From NCBI RefSeq assembly GCF_900114615.1, contig NZ_FOTS01000036.1, forward strand, positions 1-53,894: a stretch of DNA of 53,894 bases, given 5' to 3'. Position numbers and translations under genes: made by a program. Below the pieces are notes generated by a model. The model saw only the letters and a list, made by a program, of their open reading frames with translations, was not told where the DNA came from and did not search any database. Shown in pieces: positions 44,977 through 51,940 of this stretch. Position 1 is the first letter of the stretch, and every line of letters begins with the position of its first letter. Source of the DNA: Pelosinus propionicus DSM 13327 (GTDB taxonomy: Bacteria > Bacillota > Negativicutes > DSM-13327).

Positions 44977-46398
44977 TTACCATTCAATGGCAGATATTTT
45001 AACATTCACATGACCTCGCTTAGCGCGATAGGTAATATCAGCTTGGAGGCAATGTAAATTGCGACGCCAGGTATAATCAAGATCTTTGAAATTGCTAGGA
45101 TCCATTTCATAATTCATCGAGATGCCGATTGAGTTCATTTTGTCCAATTTATACATGAAACCACCATTTATCTCACTATTGCTATCAATTTTATCATATT
45201 CATAGACTGACGTGCCAGATTGACCATGATAAGCATAACCTAGCCAGGCTTCGAGTCTATCGTTGGGCTTTGCCGTCAAATTGGTATTGAAGCTTAATAT
45301 ATTATTGGAAGAGTTATTGTATCCATAATCGATTCGTTCAAAACCTGTACCCAAATTAAGGCTAACGACTTTACTCAGTTGGATCGGATTACGCTTAAAC
45401 GACAAATTATAATCTTGTCGCCATCCAGAGATATTTCCTTCTGTCCACTTACCAGTGCTAGCAGTAAAATACGCCTTAACTTTACCAACTTTAACAGGAT
45501 CTAGTGTAAAGAGCAGCTCTGGTTCTTTCTTAATCCACTCATCATCACTATTTTCTTCCTCACTTTTGTATAGCTCTAATTTATACCCCTTCTGCGTACT
45601 AATAAAGCCATATTTCGGTTTAAATCCATGCTTCGAGTAATATGAAACATCCGCAAAAGCACTTAGTCGATTATCAAAGGGGTATTCCAGATATTGAGAA
45701 ATAGTCAAACCATCTCCAGAATGATAATGAATACGAGGAAACGGACTATTTTGTTCCTTATCTGCCTTCAATGATGTCTGATATTTCGGCATAGAATAAA
45801 TCATCATTTTTTTAATCCAAAATTTGGCATTATAGGCAATCATCTTATCTCCAGGCCAAATCTCTATTTTATCTGCACTCATGTGATAGTCTGGTACAAT
45901 CGCCGGACACCGTGTAGCAGTCGAGTCATGTGCCACTAATTTTTCTGGATAAAACTCAAGATTGTTACTAGTGATATGATCTTTACCTACCAGCCCTGTC
46001 ACATGATTCATATTTCCTAAACGGGTTGTATAGTTGTAATGGGTACCTGTTCCTACTAATTCCCGCTCTGGCTGCTGCAAAGTAGCTTTTCCATCGATCC
46101 AGATTTCTGTATTTTTACTGTTACCGCGCATAGCATCAGTAAGGAGGGTATCTGCATTTTGCTTCACAACTACATTTCCCTTAGCAAATACTTCTCCCGT
46201 CTCTTCACTAAATGACAGCTCATCTCCTTCAATAACAATGGGCACTTTCGCTTCTGACTTAGATGCCGTTTTGTCTTTAGAATCAACTGCAGTATTATCA
46301 ACTTTGTTTTCTTTTTTATCAGCAGCTTGTCCTATGAGGGAACTATTCGAAATCAACATAAATACGGAAATACAAACCATCATTTTCTTTATTTGCAT
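44977..46398 (-). CDS. lptD: LptD-like LPS-assembly protein, short form
   Basis: 473 residues. Signal peptide (about 4-26), a charged linker, then an OstA/LptA-like domain (about 52-150) with IEGDELSFSEETGEVFAKGN and VVKQNADTLLTDAMRG. Next comes the plug/hinge segment TATRCPAIVPDYHMSADKIE and the MIYSMPKY element, and about 230 residues of alternating barrel strands to the C-terminus. It is far shorter than the roughly 780-residue E. coli LptD. Role: insertion of LPS in the outer leaflet. It is first in the LPS operon. AGGAG precedes the ATG. Confidence 0.82.
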   Translation of the reverse strand: MQIKKMMVCISVFMLISNSSLIGQAADKKENKVDNTAVDSKDKTASKSEAKVPIVIEGDELSFSEETGEVFAKGNVVVKQNADTLLTDAMRGNSKNTEIWIDGKATLQQPERELVGTGTHYNYTTRLGNMNHVTGLVGKDHITSNNLEFYPEKLVAHDSTATRCPAIVPDYHMSADKIEIWPGDKMIAYNAKFWIKKMMIYSMPKYQTSLKADKEQNSPFPRIHYHSGDGLTISQYLEYPFDNRLSAFADVSYYSKHGFKPKYGFISTQKGYKLELYKSEEENSDDEWIKKEPELLFTLDPVKVGKVKAYFTASTGKWTEGNISGWRQDYNLSFKRNPIQLSKVVSLNLGTGFERIDYGYNNSSNNILSFNTNLTAKPNDRLEAWLGYAYHGQSGTSVYEYDKIDSNSEINGGFMYKLDKMNSIGISMNYEMDPSNFKDLDYTWRRNLHCLQADITYRAKRGHVNVKISAIEW

Positions 46399-46484
46399 AA
46401 CTTTCTCCTATTTAAAGTATTTACCTATAACATTGTGCCTTCTTAAAAAAGACACAGTTAGAAAAATCCTATTTTCATTCTATT

Positions 46485-46493
46485 ATTATATCA
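46485..46493 (-). promoter_or_regulatory. Extended -10 promoter of the LPS operon
   Basis: TGATATAAT on the minus strand (46493-46485), a perfect TATAAT with the TG extension and only a poor -35. Predicted start near 46478, about 80 bases before lptD. It lies between the 46528-46552 terminator and lptD, as needed. Confidence 0.5.
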
Positions 46494-46527
46494 CTTTTCC
46501 CTCATAACTTCATACGGCAATATGTAG

Positions 46528-46552
46528 AAAAAGCCGTCTTATGACGGCTTTT
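46528..46552 (-). terminator. Rho-independent terminator
   Basis: AAAAGCCGTC/GACGGCTTTT with a TTAT loop, a ten-base stem including the T-run. It lies 23 bases past the stop of the gene at 46575 and insulates it from the LPS operon. Confidence 0.8.
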
Positions 46553-46574
46553 GTAAAAATAAACCTATTCTTGT

Positions 46575-47492
46575 TTATTGTATCCCATAAGCATTGGTTT
46601 CATCTTTGAATTGAACATACATTTCAGCACCAGCTGGGATATTGACATCTTTACCACGTACAAAAGCTCCGCCAACGATGCCAACAGGTCCTAGAATGAC
46701 CATGCCAGCTAGCGAGGCTCCGGCAGCTGTGACTAAGGATTTGTTTTCTTCTTTGGCTTTGTCTCCCAAGATGGTGTTGATTGCGGTTCCATCAATAGCT
46801 TCTATCGTATTAAAGCTTACTTGTAATTCAGCATTACGACCAAAATTTTTGGCACCTTTTACCTTAGTAACGACTCCCTGCCCTTGAGATCCTTTCGGAA
46901 TCACCAAGTGTCCATCTACATAGATATCATCTACTGCTTGAAATATAACTAAATCTCCTTGACGATTCGTACTTGTGCTTAAGGGGGTAACTAACTTGAT
47001 CTTTAATAAGCTGTCTTTATGTAAAGTTACATTGCTAGTAGACACTTCACCGTTTGTATACGCTAATTTTAGTAATTTCATCAGACGATCATTGAGTGAC
47101 CCAGTTACGAGATTTCCTGTTAGGACACGTTCTAAATTTTCAATCCGCGTCTTAGCTGGTTCAATAGTAACTGCATGAGTCAAAGACCATTCAATTGCGT
47201 TTAATTTAATTAGAAAGGATGGCTGATCTATAAAATTCTCATACGTTGAAGAATAAAGAGTATCCGCTCTCGTGAGCAATGGATCTTTGCTCACTTTACC
47301 AAATATGTCTTTCTCCAGTGTAGCAACGCGCTCCACTAGTGCTCCTGTCATTTCTGTGCCATAGAAAAACTTTTCTGTTGCCACCACTTTATCTAGCACC
47401 GTTTTATCTCCAACACTATTTGCAAAAGCAAACCCCATATTTGAACATATAAATAATGTAAGTATTGTTAAACTTATAAATTTACGCCACAT
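46575..47492 (-). CDS. Exported protein with VirB10/TrbI-like C-terminal part, function unknown
   Basis: 305 residues. Signal peptide (about 5-25), then a helical region (about 28-150) with two similar stretches, LVERVATLEKDIFGKVSKDP and TRIENLERVLTGNLVTGSLN, each followed by a helix. The C-terminal half has LKIKLVTPLSTSTNRQGDLV, VIPKGSQGQGVVTKVKGAKN, and a late glycine-rich hydrophobic segment before VNIPAGAEMYVQF. Threshold-like PKG/PAG turns of this kind occur in TrbI/VirB10-type domains. I cannot name a function. It is encoded between LPS and porin genes, so an envelope role is likely. GAGGGGG precedes the ATG. Confidence 0.7.
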   Translation of the reverse strand: MWRKFISLTILTLFICSNMGFAFANSVGDKTVLDKVVATEKFFYGTEMTGALVERVATLEKDIFGKVSKDPLLTRADTLYSSTYENFIDQPSFLIKLNAIEWSLTHAVTIEPAKTRIENLERVLTGNLVTGSLNDRLMKLLKLAYTNGEVSTSNVTLHKDSLLKIKLVTPLSTSTNRQGDLVIFQAVDDIYVDGHLVIPKGSQGQGVVTKVKGAKNFGRNAELQVSFNTIEAIDGTAINTILGDKAKEENKSLVTAAGASLAGMVILGPVGIVGGAFVRGKDVNIPAGAEMYVQFKDETNAYGIQ

Positions 47493-47639
47493 GTACTGTA
47501 TATCCCCCTCTTGGTTTTATATTGTCTATTTAACTATAACTCATTCGCGACAACTGCAAAGATTTCCTGCTGGATTTAATTGTAGGGAGAATAAAAACAA
47601 AAGAATGTATTAACCGCAGAGAAATGATTAAAACAATTT

Positions 47640-47731
47640 GAACCGCGAAGATGCGAAGAAATCCGAAGAACACGAAGGAATGCTAAAAATATCCCTACCT
47701 ATTCTTCCTAGTCTTCGCATCTTCGCGGTTC
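47640..47731. repeat. Inverted repeat with perfect 20-base arms
   Basis: GAACCGCGAAGATGCGAAGA (47640-47659) and its exact complement at 47712-47731, with about 50 bases between. The arms contain the GCGAAG unit that recurs inside the loop (CCGAAGAACACGAAGG). A degenerate ACCGCAGAGAA occurs just upstream at 47612. It looks like a dispersed intergenic repeat rather than a terminator, since it is 36 bases downstream of the 47768 gene with no T-run directly after the stem on the minus strand. Confidence 0.65.
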
Positions 47732-47767
47732 GTTGCTTTTTTACATAACGTTATACACTCATTTTAT

Positions 47768-48199
47768 TTAAATCTTCACATCGATGATGGCTGATACGCC
47801 TACACCGTTGACACGAGAGAAGTTTACAGGGTTTTTACTGTCAATTGGTATTAGCGCTTTTACACGGAATGTCTTTCCGCTAAAGTCGCCTTCAATTTGC
47901 ACAACCGCTTGGGTTCTGTCAATCAAATCCTGTGTCCCAATGACCTGAGCTGCCCCTATGTAACCACCACTGCCAAAGCTAAGAATTGGCACTACTTTGG
48001 TAGCAAAATCAGAGCCGGCGCCATGTTTAAATGTCAAGGTATTAATAAAACCATTCAATTGACCCGCAAATTTATCAATTAAGATGGAGATGCCGCCAAC
48101 TTTTAAAAGATCTCCAAAAATAGCAGCCTGCGTAACTGGTACAACCGCTACGGATAGCATACAGAAAGCCAATAGGCCAATGATAAACTTTTTCTTCAT
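47768..48199 (-). CDS. Small exported protein, function unknown
   Basis: 143 residues. Signal peptide MKKKFIIGLLAFCMLSVAVV to the VTQAA cleavage region (about 26). The mature part is about 117 residues, with KVGGISILIDKFAGQLNGFI, VVPILSFGSGGYIGAAQVIG and a beta-rich end SRVNGVGVSAIIDVKI. It ends without the aromatic residue typical of barrels and looks like a small periplasmic or surface protein. I do not recognise a family. GGTGG precedes the ATG. Confidence 0.7.
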   Translation of the reverse strand: MKKKFIIGLLAFCMLSVAVVPVTQAAIFGDLLKVGGISILIDKFAGQLNGFINTLTFKHGAGSDFATKVVPILSFGSGGYIGAAQVIGTQDLIDRTQAVVQIEGDFSGKTFRVKALIPIDSKNPVNFSRVNGVGVSAIIDVKI

Positions 48200-48299
48200 G
48201 ATTTATCCACCTTTCAAGATGATTTTTATGTTATTATATCTTCGATAGATTACTAGTCATCTCCTGCTGGAAATGATAGGAATCATTAAAAGTTACTCT

Positions 48300-48336
48300 G
48301 CAGAACACACTCTACCTTCCAAGCGCCCTCTCTAGA
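48300..48336. repeat. Short intergenic repeat, copy 5 (weak)
   Basis: CAGAACACACTCTACCTTCC followed by AAGCGCCCTCTCTAGA. It shares the GCGCCC(CC)TCTCTAGA core with 12162-12206 and 20586-20635 and is again between genes. Confidence 0.35.
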
Positions 48337-48344
48337 TGTAAATG

Positions 48345-48379
48345 CAAAATTAAAGCTGCTAACAAATTGTTAGCAGCTT
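48345..48379 (-). terminator. Terminator of the first SLH porin
   Basis: Perfect 13-base stem AAGCTGCTAACAA/TTGTTAGCAGCTT (48353-48379), followed by TTTAATTTT on the minus strand. Similar hairpins follow the other two porins. Confidence 0.8.
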
Positions 48380-48395
48380 CTGATTTGAGCAATTC

Positions 48396-49691
48396 TTAGA
48401 AGAAAAACTCAACTTGTGCTTGATAGAATTTGGTCTTATCACTTTCACCATCGGTGGTTGGTTTGAGATCAGCATATTTAACACGAAGAACCGTATTCAA
48501 TACTGGTGTATAGTTAAACCCAATTTCATAGCCTTTACCACCAGCAAGTTGAAAATTATACGCATATGGACCATCAAAAGTAGTTTTTGGGGCTGCCAAC
48601 GCTTCTAAATGACGATAGTTAACCCATGCGCCATAAGATCCGACTTTCTTCTTATCAGCTCCTTTATACCCAAACTCAGCATAATACGCTTTATTTTCAT
48701 CATCTGCATCGGAAGCACCGTAAGATCCTGTTAAGCTCCAGTCTGAAGTTAATTGAGATTTAAATCCTGCTTCCCAAACATTAGCTTTATCGCTGCTGTT
48801 TCCTGTCATAGCACTCAGAATGCCATTATGATCCTTATCTTTAAACTGATAATATCCACCATTCAGTGAAGTAGCCTTAGACGCTGCATATTTCAGCCCC
48901 ACACCAGTAACTTCCACATATGTCATACCAGTAACATCAGAAACATTGCCCCAAACATCTTTATTATTTTCTTTTCCGTAGAATACATTTGCTTTTAATA
49001 CATTACCCATTTCAAAATTAACACCATTTAACGTGCTATCAATCATCAAGCCATTATTCAGAAAATAATCAAATCGACCGATTGTAGCTGTAGTGCCAAG
49101 CACTTGCCCTTTTACATATGCATTATCCATGGTTACTTTATCGTCACCAGTTTCTCCTCTTAGGTTATTAACTGATTGCAAACGACCATAATATGACCAT
49201 TCATTATTAATCTGTCCATCAAGGTGCACACGAGTACGTAGTTTAAGAGAATTTAGTCCGCCAACTGTATCCGTAGCTGCATCATAAGCACGATTAAAAT
49301 TTTCGTATCTCAAACGAGCTTCGCCAGTTACTTTAATCGTGGAAGAGTTCTTTTCCAATTTCGTTACACGAACATTCAAACCTTCTAGTTCATCAGCGAA
49401 TTCTACGGACAATTTGTCGATAGAAGCTTTTTGCTCCGCAGTTGCCTTATCAGAATGAGCCATTGCTTTTGCAACAATTTGAGCCATTTCATAACGGCTG
49501 ATGGTTTTGTCACCTTTGAAAGTTCCGTCGCCATAACCGTCAACAATACCAGCATTCGCTAGTTTTGTTACCGCATCATAGGACCAATGTTTTGCAGGAA
49601 CGTCTGTGAAAGGGTTCGTTGCGGCAAATGATGTACCAGCTACACCAAGTACCATTGCGGCTGCCAAGGATGCTACGAGTTTCTTTTTCAT
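48396..49691 (-). CDS. SLH-domain outer-membrane porin (OmpM type), paralogue 1
   Basis: 431 residues. Signal peptide (about 1-23), one SLH domain (about 25-82) with TNPFTDVPAKHWSYDAV, IVDGYGDGTFKGDKTISRYE, then a short coiled coil (about 85-118, ELEGLNVRVTKLEKNSS) and a barrel of about 300 residues ending in AQVEFFF. In Negativicutes, proteins of this design bind modified peptidoglycan through SLH and span the outer membrane as porins, so tethering it. The first 115 residues are almost identical in all three paralogues, while the barrels differ. SD AAGGAGAG lies before the ATG and can pair with the leader. Confidence 0.93.
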   Translation of the reverse strand: MKKKLVASLAAAMVLGVAGTSFAATNPFTDVPAKHWSYDAVTKLANAGIVDGYGDGTFKGDKTISRYEMAQIVAKAMAHSDKATAEQKASIDKLSVEFADELEGLNVRVTKLEKNSSTIKVTGEARLRYENFNRAYDAATDTVGGLNSLKLRTRVHLDGQINNEWSYYGRLQSVNNLRGETGDDKVTMDNAYVKGQVLGTTATIGRFDYFLNNGLMIDSTLNGVNFEMGNVLKANVFYGKENNKDVWGNVSDVTGMTYVEVTGVGLKYAASKATSLNGGYYQFKDKDHNGILSAMTGNSSDKANVWEAGFKSQLTSDWSLTGSYGASDADDENKAYYAEFGYKGADKKKVGSYGAWVNYRHLEALAAPKTTFDGPYAYNFQLAGGKGYEIGFNYTPVLNTVLRVKYADLKPTTDGESDKTKFYQAQVEFFF

Positions 49692-49728
49692 GTTAAAATC
49701 TCTCCTTAGGTTTTATTTTTTCGTCTTA

Positions 49729-49882
49729 CTATGAACACAACCTAAGAAAGGACGTCTTTGAGTATCCATGTTTCCTCAAGGTTATCCTTACTTAGTGTAT
49801 CGTTCATATCTATTCACTACTGCTAGAAATTATGTTAATAAAAGAATTTTTTATTAACATATTACTAAGCGGTGAAAGACCA
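49729..49882 (-). promoter_or_regulatory. Conserved structured leader of porin 1
   Basis: Nested pairings (plus-strand coordinates): TATGAAC 49730-49736 with GTTCATA 49802-49808; CTAAG 49742-49746 with CTTAG 49791-49795; AAGGA 49748-49752 with TCCTT 49785-49789; TTGAG 49758-49762 with CTCAA 49775-49779. A second hairpin (CACTACTGCT near 49815 with AGCGGTG near 49868) lies upstream in the mRNA. AACCTAAG (49739-49746) can instead pair with CTTAGGTT (49705-49712) at the ribosome-binding site. Very similar sequence precedes porins 2 and 3. It matches no riboswitch I know. Confidence 0.6.
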
Positions 49883-50001
49883 TTAAATGAATTGGTATTT
49901 ACATAAAGTAAAATACTACATATTTTAAATATCCTGTTTTTTGAAATTTCAACTTATATTTAAGAGTTATAGAAAGCATTTAACAATTTATTACATTTTA
50001 A

Positions 50002-50030
50002 ATTTTACACAATAATAAACAATACGTCAA
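50002..50030 (-). promoter_or_regulatory. Promoter of porin 1
   Basis: TTGACG (50030-50025), 17-base spacer, TAAAAT (50007-50002). The spacer starts TAT and ends GTG. Start near 49994, giving a leader of about 300 bases. The rest of the 49883-50000 stretch is AT-rich with no gene. Confidence 0.6.
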
Positions 50031-50173
50031 GGTAATTTTCTGAATAATCTTTATTTTCTGGATTAATAGATTTATCTCATATATTAGTGGTATTTCCACT
50101 TTTCTATCTCCGTATAACATCACACAAGCACCAAGACTTCCACCCAAGAGTAAACAATCATGCTTGATATTCC

Positions 50174-50210
50174 ATAAAAAAACAGCCGCTAACAAATTGC
50201 TAGCGGCTGT
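50174..50210 (-). terminator. Terminator of the second SLH porin
   Basis: ACAGCCGCTA (50182-50191) with TAGCGGCTGT (50201-50210), followed by TTTTTTT on the minus strand, 16 bases past the stop. Confidence 0.85.
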
Positions 50211-50226
50211 AACTTGTGAGTATTTC

Positions 50227-51504
50227 TTAGAAGAAGAACTCAACTTGTGCTTGATAGAACTTAGTTTTGAGAGCATTTGAAGAATCATTTGCAGTTGCTT
50301 TAACATTGGCGTATTTAAAGCCAAGTACTGTATTTAACTTTGGAGTATAGTTAAATCCTACTTCATAACCTTTAGCACCAAGAGGATAAAGACTGTCAAT
50401 GCCGTCATAATAGCTTTGACCACCTACTGTATATGCTCCATCAAATGTAGTTCTAGGAGCTGCAAACCCTTCTATGTTACGATAATTAACCCACGCCCCA
50501 TAAGAACCTACTTTTGCCTTATCTGCACCTTTATAGCCCAATTGAGCATAGTATGCAGTATTTTCAACATCAATGTCAGATTCGCCATAAGATCCAGCCA
50601 AATTCCAATTAGAATTTAACTGAGTTTTAAAGCCAGCTTCCCAGAAGTCTGTAGTATCTGTGTTATAAATATCTTTAACTTTGTAGTAACCACCATTAAT
50701 GCTTGTAGCCTTTGAAGTTGCATAATCTAATGTTAAGCCAGTTACTTCTGGATGCTCTGCATTTGACCAATTAGAACTACCATTAGCTAAAATATCTTGA
50801 TGATTGTCTTTACCATAGAATACGTTTGCTTTAAGAACATTGCCAAATTCGAGATTAACACCATTGAGTGTACTATCAAACATTAATCCACCATTTGGTA
50901 CGTAGTCAAAGCGACCTACGGTTGCAGTTGCACCAAATAGATTGCCTTTAACATAGGCATTGTCCATAGTCACTTTTCCATCGTCGCCACCACGTAAATT
51001 ATTTTCAGATTGTAAACGACCATAGTATGACCATTGATCATTGATCTGACCATCTAGGTGAATGCGGCTACGAAGTACTAAGCTATTATCGGAAAAATCA
51101 TCAGCAGTTTGATCTTCATATCTCAAACGAGCTTCACCAGTTACTTTAATCGTGGAAGAATTCTTTTCTAATTTGGTTACACGAACATTCAAACCTTCTA
51201 ATTCTGAAGCAAACTCTACTGATAACTTATCAATAGCTGCCTTTTGTTCAGCAGTTGCTTTATCGGAATGCGCCATTGCTTTTGCAACGATTTGAGCCAT
51301 TTCATAACGGCTAATGGTTTTGTCACCTTTGAAAGTGCCATCGCCATAACCGTCAACAATACCAGCGTTAGCTAGTTTTGTTACTGCATCATAGGACCAA
51401 TGTTTTGCAGGAACGTCTGTGAAAGGGTTGGTTGCAGCGAATGATGTACCAGCTACGCCAAGTACCATTGCAGCTGCTAATGAAGCTACTAATTTCTTTT
51501 TCAT
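50227..51504 (-). CDS. SLH-domain outer-membrane porin (OmpM type), paralogue 2
   Basis: 425 residues, built as paralogue 1: signal peptide, SLH domain (about 25-82), coiled coil (LEGLNVRVTKLEKNSSTIKV) and barrel. Its barrel is the most diverged of the three. The loops around QTADDFSDNS, DNHQDILANGSSNWSN and the GGQSYYDGIDSLYPLG insertion differ in length and charge, and the small CFYG-like NVFYGKDN pattern is kept. Strand ends FKYANVKATAND and AQVEFFF are conserved. Differences in surface loops suggest separate selectivity or phage/antibody exposure. Own promoter, leader and terminator, so monocistronic. Confidence 0.93.
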   Translation of the reverse strand: MKKKLVASLAAAMVLGVAGTSFAATNPFTDVPAKHWSYDAVTKLANAGIVDGYGDGTFKGDKTISRYEMAQIVAKAMAHSDKATAEQKAAIDKLSVEFASELEGLNVRVTKLEKNSSTIKVTGEARLRYEDQTADDFSDNSLVLRSRIHLDGQINDQWSYYGRLQSENNLRGGDDGKVTMDNAYVKGNLFGATATVGRFDYVPNGGLMFDSTLNGVNLEFGNVLKANVFYGKDNHQDILANGSSNWSNAEHPEVTGLTLDYATSKATSINGGYYKVKDIYNTDTTDFWEAGFKTQLNSNWNLAGSYGESDIDVENTAYYAQLGYKGADKAKVGSYGAWVNYRNIEGFAAPRTTFDGAYTVGGQSYYDGIDSLYPLGAKGYEVGFNYTPKLNTVLGFKYANVKATANDSSNALKTKFYQAQVEFFF

Positions 51505-51539
51505 GTTAAAATCTCTCCTTAGGTTTTATTTTTGTCTTA

Positions 51540-51687
51540 CTATGAACTCCACCTAAGAAAGGACATCTCTGAGTGTCCATGTTCCCTCAAGGTTATCCTT
51601 ACAAGGTTTATTGTTCATATTTATTCTACTACTTAAACGATCTATATAGATCAATTTACCTCTAGTTATATTTAAGTAGCGAAGACC
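51540..51687 (-). promoter_or_regulatory. Conserved structured leader of porin 2
   Basis: Same design as 49729-49882. TATGAAC (51541-51547) pairs with GTTCATA (51613-51619). The inner CTGAG/CTCAA hairpin carries a G-U change that keeps pairing. ACCTAAG (51551-51557) can pair with CTTAGGT (51518-51524) beside the ribosome-binding site. The upstream hairpin here is CTACTTAAA with TTTAAGTAG, a different sequence with the pairing preserved, which is covariation-like evidence. Confidence 0.6.
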
Positions 51688-51753
51688 ACAATAATTATCA
51701 TATTACCAAAAAGAATCTATTAAGGAAAATTTAACAAATAATTTACCTGTCTA

Positions 51754-51782
51754 ATATTACACAAAAATTCCTAATAAATCAA
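51754..51782 (-). promoter_or_regulatory. Promoter of porin 2
   Basis: TTGATT (51782-51777), 17-base spacer beginning TAT and ending GTG, TAATAT (51759-51754). It aligns with the porin 1 promoter but has a weaker -10, which suggests lower expression. Leader of about 240 bases. Otherwise the AT-rich 51690-51880 stretch shows no gene. Confidence 0.5.
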
Positions 51783-51882
51783 GAAAAATTTGATTTTTCT
51801 TTGAAATGTATTCAATTTTTAAAATATATTATTACTTTATTTTCAATAATACAGGTAATTAAAATATTTTTTCATTAATAGG

Positions 51883-51928
51883 ATATAAAAATCAGAAGCC
51901 GCTAACAAATTTGTTAGCGGCTTCTGAT
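51883..51928 (-). terminator. Terminator of the third SLH porin
   Basis: Perfect 19-base stem (51891-51909 with 51910-51928; core GCCGCTAACAAA/TTTGTTAGCGGC), then TTTTTATA on the minus strand, 12 bases past the stop. Confidence 0.88.
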
Positions 51929-51940
51929 CTCGATCGGTTT

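Noticed and set aside
47640-47731. Terminator for the 143-residue protein gene
   Set aside because: The arms are separated by about 50 bases and the stem is not followed by a T-run on the minus strand.
49998-50324. Minus-strand frame of 108 codons between porins 1 and 2
   Set aside because: It overlaps the 3' end and terminator of porin 2 and the porin 1 promoter, and its codon use is unlike a gene.
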